Translations under genes and position numbers: made by a program
From: an uncultured Fidelibacterota bacterium
Lineage (GTDB): Bacteria > Marinisomatota > Marinisomatia > Marinisomatales > UBA1611
Reading direction: 5' to 3'
Length of the DNA stretch: 15,427 nucleotides
NCBI GenBank assembly: GCA_913045415.1
Contig: CAJWPW010000006.1
Location: 1-15,427 of the forward strand
Shown here: positions 1 to 8,526 of the stretch, piece after piece
How positions within the stretch are numbered: position 1 is the stretch's first letter
Layout of the letters: each line of letters begins with the position of its first letter
The notes under the pieces: model-generated
What the model saw: the letters and a program-made list of their open reading frames with translations, nothing else
The model's database searches: none
Told to the model about the DNA's origin: nothing

Positions 1-56
1 ACCTTTTTGTATCCCATTTTAGGTAATAGATGATTAAATATGATAAGGTATGAAAG

Positions 57-85
57 AAAAAGCCCCACAATTAAGTGAGGCTTTT
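57..85 (-). terminator. Rho-independent terminator after the tRNA genes, possibly bidirectional
   Basis: Read on the minus strand, the stem AGCCTCAC pairs with GTGGGGCT (one G-T pair) around the loop TTAATT and is followed by a run of five T. It lies about 30 bases beyond the 3' end of tRNA-Pro, so it should end the His-Pro tRNA transcript. The plus strand has the matching shape (AAAAAGCCCCAC / GTGAGGCTTTT), so it could also stop a plus-strand gene arriving from left of the window. I see no gene in bases 1-56. Confidence 0.85.
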
Positions 86-115
86 ATTGAGAGAGAAATG
101 GTATCTATTCTCGAG

Positions 116-190
116 TCGGGGTAGAGAGATTCGAACTCCCGATCTCCTGCTCCCAAAGCAGGCGCGTTAACCGGACTACGCTATACCCCG
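116..190 (-). tRNA. tRNA-Pro (anticodon UGG)
   Basis: The acceptor stem CGGGGTA (5') pairs with TACCCCG (3'), followed by discriminator A. The anticodon stem-loop is CCTGC-TTTGGGA-GCAGG, which places TGG at positions 34-36, and a GTTCGAATC T-loop is present. UGG reads proline CCN codons by wobble. The bases after the discriminator are CTC, so CCA is not encoded and must be added by tRNA nucleotidyltransferase. The gene starts 10 bases after the end of tRNA-His on the same strand, so the two are very likely one precursor. Confidence 0.97.
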
Positions 191-200
191 AAAAATCTTG

Positions 201-275
201 GGTGAGTGATGGGACTTGAACCCACGGCCTCCTGGGCCACAACCAGGTGCTCTAACCAGCTGAGCTACACCCACC
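201..275 (-). tRNA. tRNA-His (anticodon GUG), with encoded G-1
   Basis: The acceptor stem GTGGGTG pairs with CACTCAC. The anticodon stem-loop CCTGG-TTGTGGC-CCAGG gives anticodon GTG, and the T-loop is GTTCAAGTC. An extra G precedes the acceptor stem (base 275 on the plus strand) and faces C73 (base 201), the G-1:C73 pair that identifies tRNA-His. In bacteria this G is normally genome-encoded and kept by RNase P. CCA is not encoded (CAA follows C73). It is the first gene of a His-Pro tandem. Confidence 0.97.
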
Positions 276-459
276 ATACATCTTATGATCAATTTCAGTT
301 GATTTGAAGCTGGTGAAATTAGAATTATTCTTTTTGGAATCGAAGTAAAATAACACAATTTTCTAGTGTTGGATGAACTTGTACGTTGTAAACAATAATG
401 CATGATTGAATCCCCTTTTTTGATTCATCCTTCTATCTCATTAAATCGTAATTTATACC

Positions 460-1830
460 ATGCGACTTTTGTCCAGATATTTTGTTCGTGAAATGCTTCT
501 GCCATTCTTCTTTTCCTTAATGATGATCACATTTATACTTTTCATCAATTTTCTTTTGCGAGCTATTGACCGCTTTTTAGGGAAAGGGTTGGATGCATTA
601 ACCATCCTGGAATACTTGTTTCTCAATCTTGCATGGATTATTGCACTATCAGTGCCTATGGCAGTCCTCCTGGCAACGCTCATGGCTTTTGGCCGCTTAT
701 CTGAAGATAATGAGATCAATGCCCTCCGGGCGTCCGGTGTGAGTTTTTTATCCATTATCCGTGCACCCATCATGTTTGGGGTCACTGTTGCCCTGATGCT
801 GATCTATTTTAACAATTACATTCTACCCGATATGAATTTCCATGCGCGGCTCCTTTCCGGTGATATTTATCGTAAACGCCCCGGGATGAATATTGAGCCG
901 GGAATATTTATTGATAATATTCCCGATTACAGCATGATTGTAGGTGGTAAAGATGGGGAATTATTTTCCGATGTTCGAATTTTCTCCAAAGGAAAGCAGG
1001 AAGCCCAAACAAGCATCCACTCTAAAACAGGAACCCTTTCCACTCTGGCAGATGCATTTTTACTCACGCTCTTCGATGGTGAGATTCATGAATTAGAAAC
1101 CAAAGATTTTACCAATTATCGCCGGATCATTTTCGAAACACATAAGATCATCATACCGGCAGACGATATTTTGCTCAACCGGCGCGATTCATCAAATAGG
1201 ACTGACCGAGAAATGACGGTGCCCATGATCATTGATAAAGTAGAGAATTATGAACACCGAATTGGTGTGGTGAATAAACGGCTGGCAGGTGCATTCTTTC
1301 GCACGCTAGGGGATAGTCTTTATCCGGAAACAATTATAGAAGGAACTCAAATTCTAGATTCTGCAAGAATATATATCCAGGCAGACACAACCTTATCCGG
1401 TAATCAACTCCGCAAAAAAGAACGACAAATCCGCAGTCTTGAACGCCAGGTAAAAAATGAACTCCAGCTTATCACCAGTTACCAGAAAGGACGAAATAAA
1501 TATCTAGTAGAAATACATAAAAAGTTTTCCATTCCCTTTGCTTGTATCCTATTTGTTTTATTAGGTGCCCCTTTAGGTGTTATGGCAAAACGGGGAGGGT
1601 TTGCAATAAGTACTAGTCTAAGTTTTGGATTTTTCCTGCTTTATTATATTTTATTGATCGGGGGCGAAGAAATGGCTGACCGAAACCAAGTTTCAGCATG
1701 GATAGGAATGTGGATCCCTAATGCAGTTGTATTAATTGTATCACTTTATCTCATACTCCATACCGTCCGGGAAAGAGCTCCGATTTCACTTCTATCGTTT
1801 ATTAAAAATAGAGAAAAAAGTAATCCGTAA
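460..1830 (+). CDS. LptF/LptG family LPS-export permease
   Basis: This 456-residue protein has the YjgP/YjgQ architecture: about three N-terminal membrane segments (residues 13-34, 50-77, 103-121), a large periplasmic region of about 200 residues expected to form the beta-jellyroll domain, and three C-terminal membrane segments (about 356-376, 384-402, 413-433). The family signature appears as NEINALRASGVS after the second segment, and GAPLGVMAKRGG precedes the fifth. Residues 315-345 are rich in charged residues and may form a coiled coil. In the Lpt complex, LptF and LptG form the transmembrane part of the LptB2FG ABC transporter that drives lipopolysaccharide from the inner membrane to the LptC-LptA bridge. 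I cannot tell LptF from LptG, and no partner gene is nearby. The ATG has no Shine-Dalgarno sequence; the upstream bases are AT-rich. Confidence 0.93.
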   Translation: MRLLSRYFVREMLLPFFFSLMMITFILFINFLLRAIDRFLGKGLDALTILEYLFLNLAWIIALSVPMAVLLATLMAFGRLSEDNEINALRASGVSFLSIIRAPIMFGVTVALMLIYFNNYILPDMNFHARLLSGDIYRKRPGMNIEPGIFIDNIPDYSMIVGGKDGELFSDVRIFSKGKQEAQTSIHSKTGTLSTLADAFLLTLFDGEIHELETKDFTNYRRIIFETHKIIIPADDILLNRRDSSNRTDREMTVPMIIDKVENYEHRIGVVNKRLAGAFFRTLGDSLYPETIIEGTQILDSARIYIQADTTLSGNQLRKKERQIRSLERQVKNELQLITSYQKGRNKYLVEIHKKFSIPFACILFVLLGAPLGVMAKRGGFAISTSLSFGFFLLYYILLIGGEEMADRNQVSAWIGMWIPNAVVLIVSLYLILHTVRERAPISLLSFIKNREKSNP

Positions 1831-1836
1831 TTTTAT

Positions 1837-3972
1837 TTATTGTGTTCGGTGAACCTTGCACTTTTGGATAGGTTCAGTTCCAACTTTGAATATTTCTTTT
1901 TCAACAGGACAGGCAGGCAAAGGTGCTTTTTTTGTAACAGAACAGATTTCTATATCGTGAATACCCGAAGGTTTTTCAAATTTTTGGATAGGAAAATCCA
2001 ATGTGTCATGTGCACCTTTCATGAACCGTGCCCATGCAGGGAGTGCTGCTATAGATCCATCCTGGCCAGGGCCTAAAGGCACTCGGAAATCATCCACACC
2101 AAACCAACAACCAGCAGCTATCTGTGGTGTAAATCCAACAAACCAAGCATCACTCCAACCCTGGGTTGTTCCCGTTTTTCCTGCAGCAGGTCGATTAAAT
2201 TTATACTTCCATCGTGCGCTTCCCCCGGTGCCACGATCCATCACAGTTTGCATCAAACTCGTCATCAAATAAGCGGTCTCTTCACTTAATACTTCTTTAC
2301 GCTCCGGATAAAATTCCTTAACCACATTTCCGTAGCGATCTTCGACTCGAGTAATGGGAAAAGGTTTAGAATACACCCCCTGATTTGCAAATGCGGCATA
2401 AGCAGAAACAATCTCTAAGGGGAAAACTTCAGAAGTTCCTAATGCTAAGGCATCTACTGCACGGATATCCGTTGTGATTCCCATACGTTGTGCTGTTCGT
2501 TTAACTTGCTCTGAAGGAGCAATATCCTGCTGAACCATTCGGACAGAAATCAGGTTCATGGATTTTCTTAAACCTTCACGTAGTGTGGTAAGTCCACCCG
2601 TACTTCCGTCATAATTTTGGGGTTTCCACTTTACCCATGTGCCATCTACATTCTGTACGTTTAATACCACAGGTTGATTCAAGAGTTGTTCGGTTACAGG
2701 ATAGCCATTATCCAAGGCTGTGGTGTAAACAAATGGTTTAAAAACAGAACCTGGTTGCCGTTTGGCTTGAACAGCTCGGTTGTATTGATCATGATAGTCC
2801 GGACGCCCTCCTATCAAGGCAAGGATACCGCCGGTCAAAGGATCCAGCGCTACAAAGGCACATTGCACCAATAATTTATCCCGCAGGTCTTTGTATAACT
2901 CTCCTTCACCAGCCATCATCATTTTGACTGTGTCTTCAGGATAAATGGTTAAATAAGCAAGATTTTCAAATTCCTCACGATCTTTGAATAACCTGCGATT
3001 CAACCTGGCCTGGTTTGCCCGTATCGATTGCATAACCGCATCTTCCGCAATGGATTGAAGCCGAGAATCCAGGGTGGTATAAATTTTTAATCCATCACGA
3101 TAAATATTCACACCCAGAATTTCATCTATTTTTTCCATAGTACGTCGAACATATTCAGTGAAATAAGGTGCTATACCTTGCCTAGGTAGTTCTCGCACAG
3201 ATTCTAGCGTCATGGCTCGGTACTCTTCAAATTCACTTTTTTGAATGTATTCTTGATCCCGCAATAAACGAAGTACAGTATTTCGACGGCGGATCGCACG
3301 TTCCGGATGATGGATAGGAGAATAACTGGCTGGTGCTGGAAGTAATCCCACCAGGAGTGCAGATTCATCAATAGACAGGTCTTTTGATTCTTTTCCAAAA
3401 AATCGTTTCGTGGCTGCTTCAACGCCATAGGTCCCATGACCAAAGTGAACGGTATTAAGATACATTTCAAGAATCTCATCTTTGGTATAGGTCCTTTCAA
3501 TCTGGACGGCTGTAATCACCTCTTTAATCTTTCGGATAATACTGTCTTCGAATCCCACCGATTTATATAGATTTCGTGCCAATTGTTGGGTGAGTGTACT
3601 AAATCCCTGACGGTAACTCATGGATAAGGTATTGATCATAACGGCACGAGCCACACTTCGCAGCGATAAGCCCCAATGGTCATAAAACCGGCGATCTTCC
3701 GAGGCCACAACAGCATTTTGCATATGGGTTGGAATCTTATCCAACTCAATAAAAACGCGCTTCTGGACGAACAATTCTTCCAGGACCTTCCCATCAGCAG
3801 AATATATCCGTGTCACAAGATCAGGATCATAATTCTCTAACTGTTCAATAGAAGGCAGATTTTTTGCCAGACCAAGGATCACACCCAAAACTGTAAACAT
3901 TCCAAGAAGAATGACAGCGATGCTGAGCTTGATGATGCGGCTCAGATCAATAGGTGTGGAAGGGTTAGCCAT
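1837..3972 (-). CDS. Class A penicillin-binding protein (PBP1A-type glycosyltransferase/transpeptidase)
   Basis: A bifunctional peptidoglycan synthase of 711 residues. A single N-terminal membrane anchor (about 14-36) has a short cytoplasmic tail. The GT51 glycosyltransferase domain (about 50-225) contains SEDRRFYDHWG with the likely catalytic Glu92, QGFSTLTQQLARN (122-134) and the KIKEVITAVQIERTYTKDEI segment. The transpeptidase domain has PGSVFK with nucleophile Ser409 and Lys412, the SMN triad (471-473) and KTGT (599-602). It polymerises lipid II and cross-links stem peptides on the periplasmic side. It is shorter than E. coli PBP1A (about 850) and has a C-terminal tail with three Cys (677, 688, 705) of unknown role. 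The usual QGGST motif reads QGFST. It lies 82 bases after fumC on the same strand, so it may be a read-through member of that operon, and it ends 6 bases from the end of the opposing permease gene. Confidence 0.95.
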   Translation of the reverse strand: MANPSTPIDLSRIIKLSIAVILLGMFTVLGVILGLAKNLPSIEQLENYDPDLVTRIYSADGKVLEELFVQKRVFIELDKIPTHMQNAVVASEDRRFYDHWGLSLRSVARAVMINTLSMSYRQGFSTLTQQLARNLYKSVGFEDSIIRKIKEVITAVQIERTYTKDEILEMYLNTVHFGHGTYGVEAATKRFFGKESKDLSIDESALLVGLLPAPASYSPIHHPERAIRRRNTVLRLLRDQEYIQKSEFEEYRAMTLESVRELPRQGIAPYFTEYVRRTMEKIDEILGVNIYRDGLKIYTTLDSRLQSIAEDAVMQSIRANQARLNRRLFKDREEFENLAYLTIYPEDTVKMMMAGEGELYKDLRDKLLVQCAFVALDPLTGGILALIGGRPDYHDQYNRAVQAKRQPGSVFKPFVYTTALDNGYPVTEQLLNQPVVLNVQNVDGTWVKWKPQNYDGSTGGLTTLREGLRKSMNLISVRMVQQDIAPSEQVKRTAQRMGITTDIRAVDALALGTSEVFPLEIVSAYAAFANQGVYSKPFPITRVEDRYGNVVKEFYPERKEVLSEETAYLMTSLMQTVMDRGTGGSARWKYKFNRPAAGKTGTTQGWSDAWFVGFTPQIAAGCWFGVDDFRVPLGPGQDGSIAALPAWARFMKGAHDTLDFPIQKFEKPSGIHDIEICSVTKKAPLPACPVEKEIFKVGTEPIQKCKVHRTQ

Positions 3973-4054
3973 AAGGAAATTTACACTTTACCCTTGTTTG
4001 GCTGAATAAGGAATTTAATAAATAACAGAATAAAGGGAGAATAATTCCGCCGGA

Positions 4055-5452
4055 TCAGTCTTTTTTCCGGGGATGGATCATTTGTTCTGGTTGCACCAAA
4101 CGGTCAAAATCTTCACCAGACATATAATCCAATTGGATAATGGCATCACGGAGTGTTGATTTATCCTTGAATGCTTTCTTGGCAACTTCCGCTGCTTTAT
4201 CATAACCAATATGAGGATTGAGCGCCGTAACCAGCATGAGCGAATTATAAAGATTGTGGTCAATCCGTTCCTGGTTTGGTGTAATACCAACAACAGCATG
4301 TTTTGAAAAAGATCGGCAGCCATCAGCCAACAGTCGAATGGATTGTAAAATATTGTATGCTATGACCGGACGATACACATTCAATTCAAAATTTCCGGAG
4401 GCCCCAGCAAGGGTAATCGTTGTATCATTTCCTATTACTTGTGTACACAGCATGGTTAGCGCTTCACATTGAGTTGGATTTACTTTACCCGGCATGATGG
4501 ATGAACCGGGTTCATTCGCTGGAATAGAAATTTCACCGATCCCGGACCTTGGTCCACTTGCTAACCAACGTATATCGTTGGCGATCTTGAACAAGGATAC
4601 AGCAACCACTTTCAATGCTCCTGATAATTCAACAATACAATCTTGCCCACCCAATGCTTCAAATTTATTTTCAGCAGTCCGAAATGGTAGACCTGTGATT
4701 TCAGCGATTTCTTTCGCCACAGCAATACCAAATCCTTCTACAGAATTAATTCCAGTACCAACAGCCGTTCCGCCCATGGCCAATTCGTAACAATGATCCA
4801 ATGCTTTTTCCACACGATTCAATCCATGATCCAAGGCAGAAACATATCCGGAAAATTCCTGGCCAAGGCTCAAAGGTGTAGCATCTTGCAGATGGGTACG
4901 ACCTAGTTTAACAATAGTCGCAAATGCCTTTGCTTTTTCATCCAATGTATCCCGTAACTGTTGCATAGTCGGGATTAACTGCTGATGAATGCTCTCCACA
5001 GCAGCAATATTAATAGCAGTCGGGAATGTATCGTTGGTGGATTGACTCATATTTACATGGTCATTAGGGTGAACGGGATCTTTACTACCTAATTCTCCAC
5101 CAAGCATTTCAATGGCCCGGTTCGCAATCACCTCATTGAAATTCATATTGGTTTGTGTCCCGGAACCTGTCTGCCAGACCACCAGCGGAAAATGGTCATC
5201 TAATTTCCCTTCAATAACTTCACCAACTGCATTATGAATGGCTGATTTTGTGGAATCTTCCAGAATCCCAAATGCGTTATTTACAGAAGCGGCGGCTTTT
5301 TTTAAAATTCCATAAGCGCGTATAAATTCTCGTGGAAACCGTTCTCCACCTATCTTAAAATTTTCAAAAGATCGCTGAGTCTGCGCACCGTAGTATCGAT
5401 CTGAAGGTACTTCGACCGGGCCGATACTATCCCGTTCAGTACGCGTTTTCAC
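4055..5452 (-). CDS. fumC: Class II fumarate hydratase (fumarase C)
   Basis: At 465 residues it matches the iron-independent, homotetrameric class II fumarases, which interconvert fumarate and L-malate in the TCA cycle. The superfamily signature [11 protein letters not shown] (316-326) carries the catalytic serine at about 318. [10 protein letters not shown] (95-104) and [10 protein letters not shown] (184-193) supply the other active-site regions, including the His187 region. Aspartase and argininosuccinate lyase share the fold, but the N-terminus ([13 protein letters not shown]) and the first two motifs fit fumarase best. The start is GTG, one base after the korB TGA, with no in-frame ATG that would give the normal N-terminus. 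The one-base gap implies translational coupling to korB, so fumarase and the 2-oxoglutarate step are probably made from one mRNA. Confidence 0.96.
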   Translation of the reverse strand: MKTRTERDSIGPVEVPSDRYYGAQTQRSFENFKIGGERFPREFIRAYGILKKAAASVNNAFGILEDSTKSAIHNAVGEVIEGKLDDHFPLVVWQTGSGTQTNMNFNEVIANRAIEMLGGELGSKDPVHPNDHVNMSQSTNDTFPTAINIAAVESIHQQLIPTMQQLRDTLDEKAKAFATIVKLGRTHLQDATPLSLGQEFSGYVSALDHGLNRVEKALDHCYELAMGGTAVGTGINSVEGFGIAVAKEIAEITGLPFRTAENKFEALGGQDCIVELSGALKVVAVSLFKIANDIRWLASGPRSGIGEISIPANEPGSSIMPGKVNPTQCEALTMLCTQVIGNDTTITLAGASGNFELNVYRPVIAYNILQSIRLLADGCRSFSKHAVVGITPNQERIDHNLYNSLMLVTALNPHIGYDKAAEVAKKAFKDKSTLRDAIIQLDYMSGEDFDRLVQPEQMIHPRKKD

Positions 5453-5453
5453 T

Positions 5454-6461
5454 TCAGTCTACAACCCATGTATCACCAGAATTCAGGAGATCCTGAACAT
5501 TGCCTGGCCCTTTTGTTTTAATGGCTAATTCGATCTGGTTCACAATTTCCTGGTTGTAAGTTGTTTTGTCTATACAATAAATAACACCAATGGGTTCAGG
5601 AAGTGTGGGGTGTGATGTCCAGTTGGCAATAATATGAGCCAGATCCAGATCCGTTTCATCGTGGATTAAAATATCATCAATACTATTTTTTTCCATATCC
5701 ACAACTTTGGGTTTAAATCCATCCAATTTAATCCCTTTTGTTCCTTGTGCAAAAACCATGGGTTCACCATGCTTTAATTCGATCACATTACTAAATTTTT
5801 CCGCACCGGTATATTCTTCAAAAGCACCATCATTAAATATGTTACAATTCTGATAAATCTCAATAAAGGAACCACCGTCATGATTATAGGATCGTTCTAA
5901 CATTTCTGCCATGTGTTTTTGCCAGCGATCAATGGTTCGTGCCACAAATGTTGCTTGTGCACCCAAAGCCAGTGAGGGCGGATTCAGTGGATAATCAATA
6001 GATCCATAGGGAGATGCTTTTGTCTTTTTCCCCTGCTCAGATGTTGGCGAATATTGCCCTTTTGTCAATCCATAGATCCGATTATTGAACATTAAAATAT
6101 TGACATCCATATTCCGACGCAATACATGCATAAAATGATTTCCACCAATAGAGAGCCCATCACCATCTCCAGTAACAACCCAAACAGACAGATCCGGATT
6201 GGCAATCTTCACCCCCGTCGCCACTGCAGGTGCACGACCGTGAATGGAATGAAATCCATAGGTATTCATATAATAAGGAAAACGACTGGAACACCCAATG
6301 CCAGATACAAAAACAAATTCTTCCCGTTTCCGGCCAAATGTAGGCATCTTCTTTTGGGCTTGGGCTAAAATCGCATAATCACCACACCCAGGACACCAGC
6401 GTACTGCTTGATCGGATTCAAAATCTTTCTTTGTTAATAAAGGTGCTTGTACATCAGTCAT
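5454..6461 (-). CDS. korB: 2-oxoglutarate:ferredoxin oxidoreductase, beta subunit
   Basis: This 335-residue subunit binds thiamine diphosphate. [11 protein letters not shown] (22-32) opens the domain; GDGD (98-101) and [11 protein letters not shown] (126-136) form the Mg-ThDP binding pair. Cys23, Cys26, Cys57 and Cys206 match the four ligands that hold a single [4Fe-4S] cluster in KorB-type beta subunits. With KorA it converts 2-oxoglutarate and CoA to succinyl-CoA and CO2 with reduction of ferredoxin, and can run in reverse in reductive TCA organisms. It starts 4 bases after the korA stop codon and ends one base before fumC. A 2-oxoacid oxidoreductase of another substrate preference is possible, since sequence motifs do not settle the substrate; the link to fumC favours 2-oxoglutarate. 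Confidence 0.93.
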   Translation of the reverse strand: MTDVQAPLLTKKDFESDQAVRWCPGCGDYAILAQAQKKMPTFGRKREEFVFVSGIGCSSRFPYYMNTYGFHSIHGRAPAVATGVKIANPDLSVWVVTGDGDGLSIGGNHFMHVLRRNMDVNILMFNNRIYGLTKGQYSPTSEQGKKTKASPYGSIDYPLNPPSLALGAQATFVARTIDRWQKHMAEMLERSYNHDGGSFIEIYQNCNIFNDGAFEEYTGAEKFSNVIELKHGEPMVFAQGTKGIKLDGFKPKVVDMEKNSIDDILIHDETDLDLAHIIANWTSHPTLPEPIGVIYCIDKTTYNQEIVNQIELAIKTKGPGNVQDLLNSGDTWVVD

Positions 6462-6465
6462 AGTT

Positions 6466-8307
6466 TTAGCCTATTGTTTTTTTAACAGTTTCTACAATCG
6501 TTGATGCGCCGATAGGACGACCACGGACAAGGTTTAACCCTTGTGCATCTACAAGGTACTCAGAGCGAACCAACCGCAGGAGTTGCCCTAAATTGATTTC
6601 CGGAACCAAGACATTTTTAAATCCGATAATGATCTCGCCCAAGTCTTTTGGCAATGGATTAATCCAACGAAGATGAACGTGGGAGACCCTCTTCCCTTCT
6701 TCATTCAGAGTTTCTACGGCTGATCGACAGGCACCATAGGTACCACCCCAACTCAACACAAGCATATCGCCATGATCTTCTCCAAAAACTTCTAAGGGTG
6801 GAATATCATTCTGGATCCGGTTTACTTTCTCCTGTCTTAGCTCAACCATCCTGTGGTGGTTTTCAGGATCGTAGGACACGTGTCCTGTATTTTCTTCTTT
6901 TTCAATTCCACCTAAACGATGCTCGAGCCCAGGTGTACCTGGAATTGCCCATGGGCGTGCAAGTGTTTCTTCATCACGAAGATAGGGGAGAAAATCATTT
7001 TCACTATTCTTATCGTGAGCAAATTTTACATCAATGTCTTCTAAGTCATCTACATTAGGAATTTTCCAGGGTTCGGAACCGTTCGCCAAGTATCCGTCAG
7101 AAAGCAATATTACAGGTGTCATGTATTTTAAAGCAATTCGACATGCTTCATAGGCAGTATAAAAACAATCTCCAGGAGTTGCTGGAGCAATCACCGGTAA
7201 AGGCGCCTCTCCATTCCTACCATACAATGCCTGATTCAAATCGGACTGTTCCGTTTTAGTGGGAAGTCCTGTGCTGGGTCCGCCCCTCTGAACATTAATA
7301 ACAACCAGGGGTAATTCTGTAATAACACCCAAACCAAGTGCTTCACCTTTAAGTGCAATTCCTGGCCCCGAAGTCGCTGTTACTGCAAGTTTTCCAGTGA
7401 AAGCAGCACCAATAACGGATGAGATTCCTGCGATTTCATCTTCTGCTTGAAAAGTCTGAACACCAAAATGTTTCCAGATAGCAAGCGTGTGAAGTATATC
7501 ACTGGCAGGTGTGATGGGATATCCACCATAAAACAATTTCAACCCTGATCTTTGCGATGCGGCTAAAAGTCCAAGTGATGTCGCTAGGTTTCCATTCATA
7601 TTCCGGTAGGTTCCAGAAGGGAGATTTGCCTTTTCGACCTTATACCTTGTCATAAACAATTCAGTGGTATCCCCATAATTATATCCGGCGTTTAGGGCAC
7701 GGGTATTGGCTTCGATAATGGCATCCTTTCCTTTAAATTTTTTCTTTAACCATGCTTCAGTTGCATCCAAAGGGCGATCATACATATAAAAAAGAATTCC
7801 CAAAGCGAAAAAGTTTTTTGTTCTGCCAACCAATTTCGGCGACAAATCCAAACCTTCACATGCTGCAGTTACCATTTTATTCATTTCGACAGGAATCAAA
7901 GTGAAATAATCATCTAGAGATCCATCATCAATGGGATTGGATTCGTAACCTGCAAATTTCAGATTCTTCTTGGTAAATGCATCGGTGTTAACAATCAAGG
8001 TTCCACCGGGAATTATTTCTTTTTGATGTACTTTAAGGGCAGCAGGATTCATGGCAACCAACACATCCGGATTAACGCCCGGTGTATGAATATCCTTGGA
8101 AGAGAATTTGATTTGGAATGCACTCACACCAGCCAGAGATCCAGCGGGTGCTCGAATCTCTGCGGGATAATCAGGGAGGGTACTTAAATCATTCCCGACG
8201 ATGGCAGTTGTTTCTGTGAAACGGCCACCCGTTAACTGCATCCCATCGCCGGAATCACCAGCGAACCGAATGACGGCTTCATCAATTGTTTTGAATGTTT
8301 TTCCCAT
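6466..8307 (-). CDS. korA: 2-oxoglutarate:ferredoxin oxidoreductase, fused gamma/alpha subunit
   Basis: The 613-residue product joins a gamma domain (about 10-200) and an alpha domain (about 225-610), the usual two-subunit KorAB arrangement. The gamma part opens with RFAGDSGDGMQLTGGRF (14-30), a glycine-rich motif typical of that domain. The alpha part has YGGYPITPASDILH (260-273; the YPITP motif contacts the substrate), QAEDEIAGISSVIGAAFTG (287-305), where the Glu is expected to engage ThDP, and TATSGPGIALKGE and VINVQRGGPSTGLPTKTEQ. KorB supplies the other half of the active site. The gene is first in the operon. The ATG has no Shine-Dalgarno sequence, and a promoter candidate lies about 70 bases upstream. 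Confidence 0.93.
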   Translation of the reverse strand: MGKTFKTIDEAVIRFAGDSGDGMQLTGGRFTETTAIVGNDLSTLPDYPAEIRAPAGSLAGVSAFQIKFSSKDIHTPGVNPDVLVAMNPAALKVHQKEIIPGGTLIVNTDAFTKKNLKFAGYESNPIDDGSLDDYFTLIPVEMNKMVTAACEGLDLSPKLVGRTKNFFALGILFYMYDRPLDATEAWLKKKFKGKDAIIEANTRALNAGYNYGDTTELFMTRYKVEKANLPSGTYRNMNGNLATSLGLLAASQRSGLKLFYGGYPITPASDILHTLAIWKHFGVQTFQAEDEIAGISSVIGAAFTGKLAVTATSGPGIALKGEALGLGVITELPLVVINVQRGGPSTGLPTKTEQSDLNQALYGRNGEAPLPVIAPATPGDCFYTAYEACRIALKYMTPVILLSDGYLANGSEPWKIPNVDDLEDIDVKFAHDKNSENDFLPYLRDEETLARPWAIPGTPGLEHRLGGIEKEENTGHVSYDPENHHRMVELRQEKVNRIQNDIPPLEVFGEDHGDMLVLSWGGTYGACRSAVETLNEEGKRVSHVHLRWINPLPKDLGEIIIGFKNVLVPEINLGQLLRLVRSEYLVDAQGLNLVRGRPIGASTIVETVKKTIG

Positions 8308-8378
8308 GAGTATTTTTTATATGTAGAAGGGGTTAGAATTCCTGTGGAAGGGTAGCAATTTTTTTGGGGCGTGAAAAG

Positions 8379-8406
8379 AATTTAAATGTTTTCAATATTT
8401 CGTCAA
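8379..8406 (-). promoter_or_regulatory. Candidate sigma-70-type promoter for korA-korB-fumC
   Basis: On the minus strand TTGACG (8406-8401) is followed after 16 bases by TAAATT (8384-8379). This resembles -35/-10 boxes (5/6 and 4/6 matches) and would give a leader of about 65 bases. The 219-base divergent region 8308-8526 otherwise shows only AT-rich sequence. The call is by eye; the host's sigma factor preferences are unknown. Confidence 0.4.
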
Positions 8407-8482
8407 AAAATCTGTATCGGAACTTAACAAGCTGATTCAGATTGTAGAAAGAAATTAATTCCCTATCTTGCTAATTTATTTT

Positions 8483-8511
8483 TTAAGATTCCACTCCCGA
8501 ACTAATATAAA
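8483..8511 (+). promoter_or_regulatory. Candidate promoter for the CASTOR/POLLUX-like channel gene
   Basis: TTAAGA (8483-8488), a 17-base spacer and TATAAA (8506-8511) precede the ATG at 8527 and would give a very short leader of about 8 bases. This is consistent with the absence of a Shine-Dalgarno sequence. It is a visual match only and weak at the -35 box. Confidence 0.3.
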
Positions 8512-8526
8512 ATACACACATTTCCT

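Noticed and set aside
280..308. TTCAAA-N17-TAAGAT as the tRNA-His promoter on the minus strand
   Set aside because: The transcription start would fall at or within the mature tRNA 5' end, and both boxes match only 4 of 6 positions.
176..403. 75-codon minus-strand ORF over the tRNA region
   Set aside because: It runs through tRNA-His and its flank; the translated VAQLVRAPGCGPGGRGFKSH stretch is the familiar spurious product of antisense or overlapping tRNA sequence.
407..427. Inverted repeat TGAATC/GATTCA upstream of the permease gene
   Set aside because: Only 6 bp with a 9-base loop in AT-rich DNA; no partner gene or known motif supports a function.
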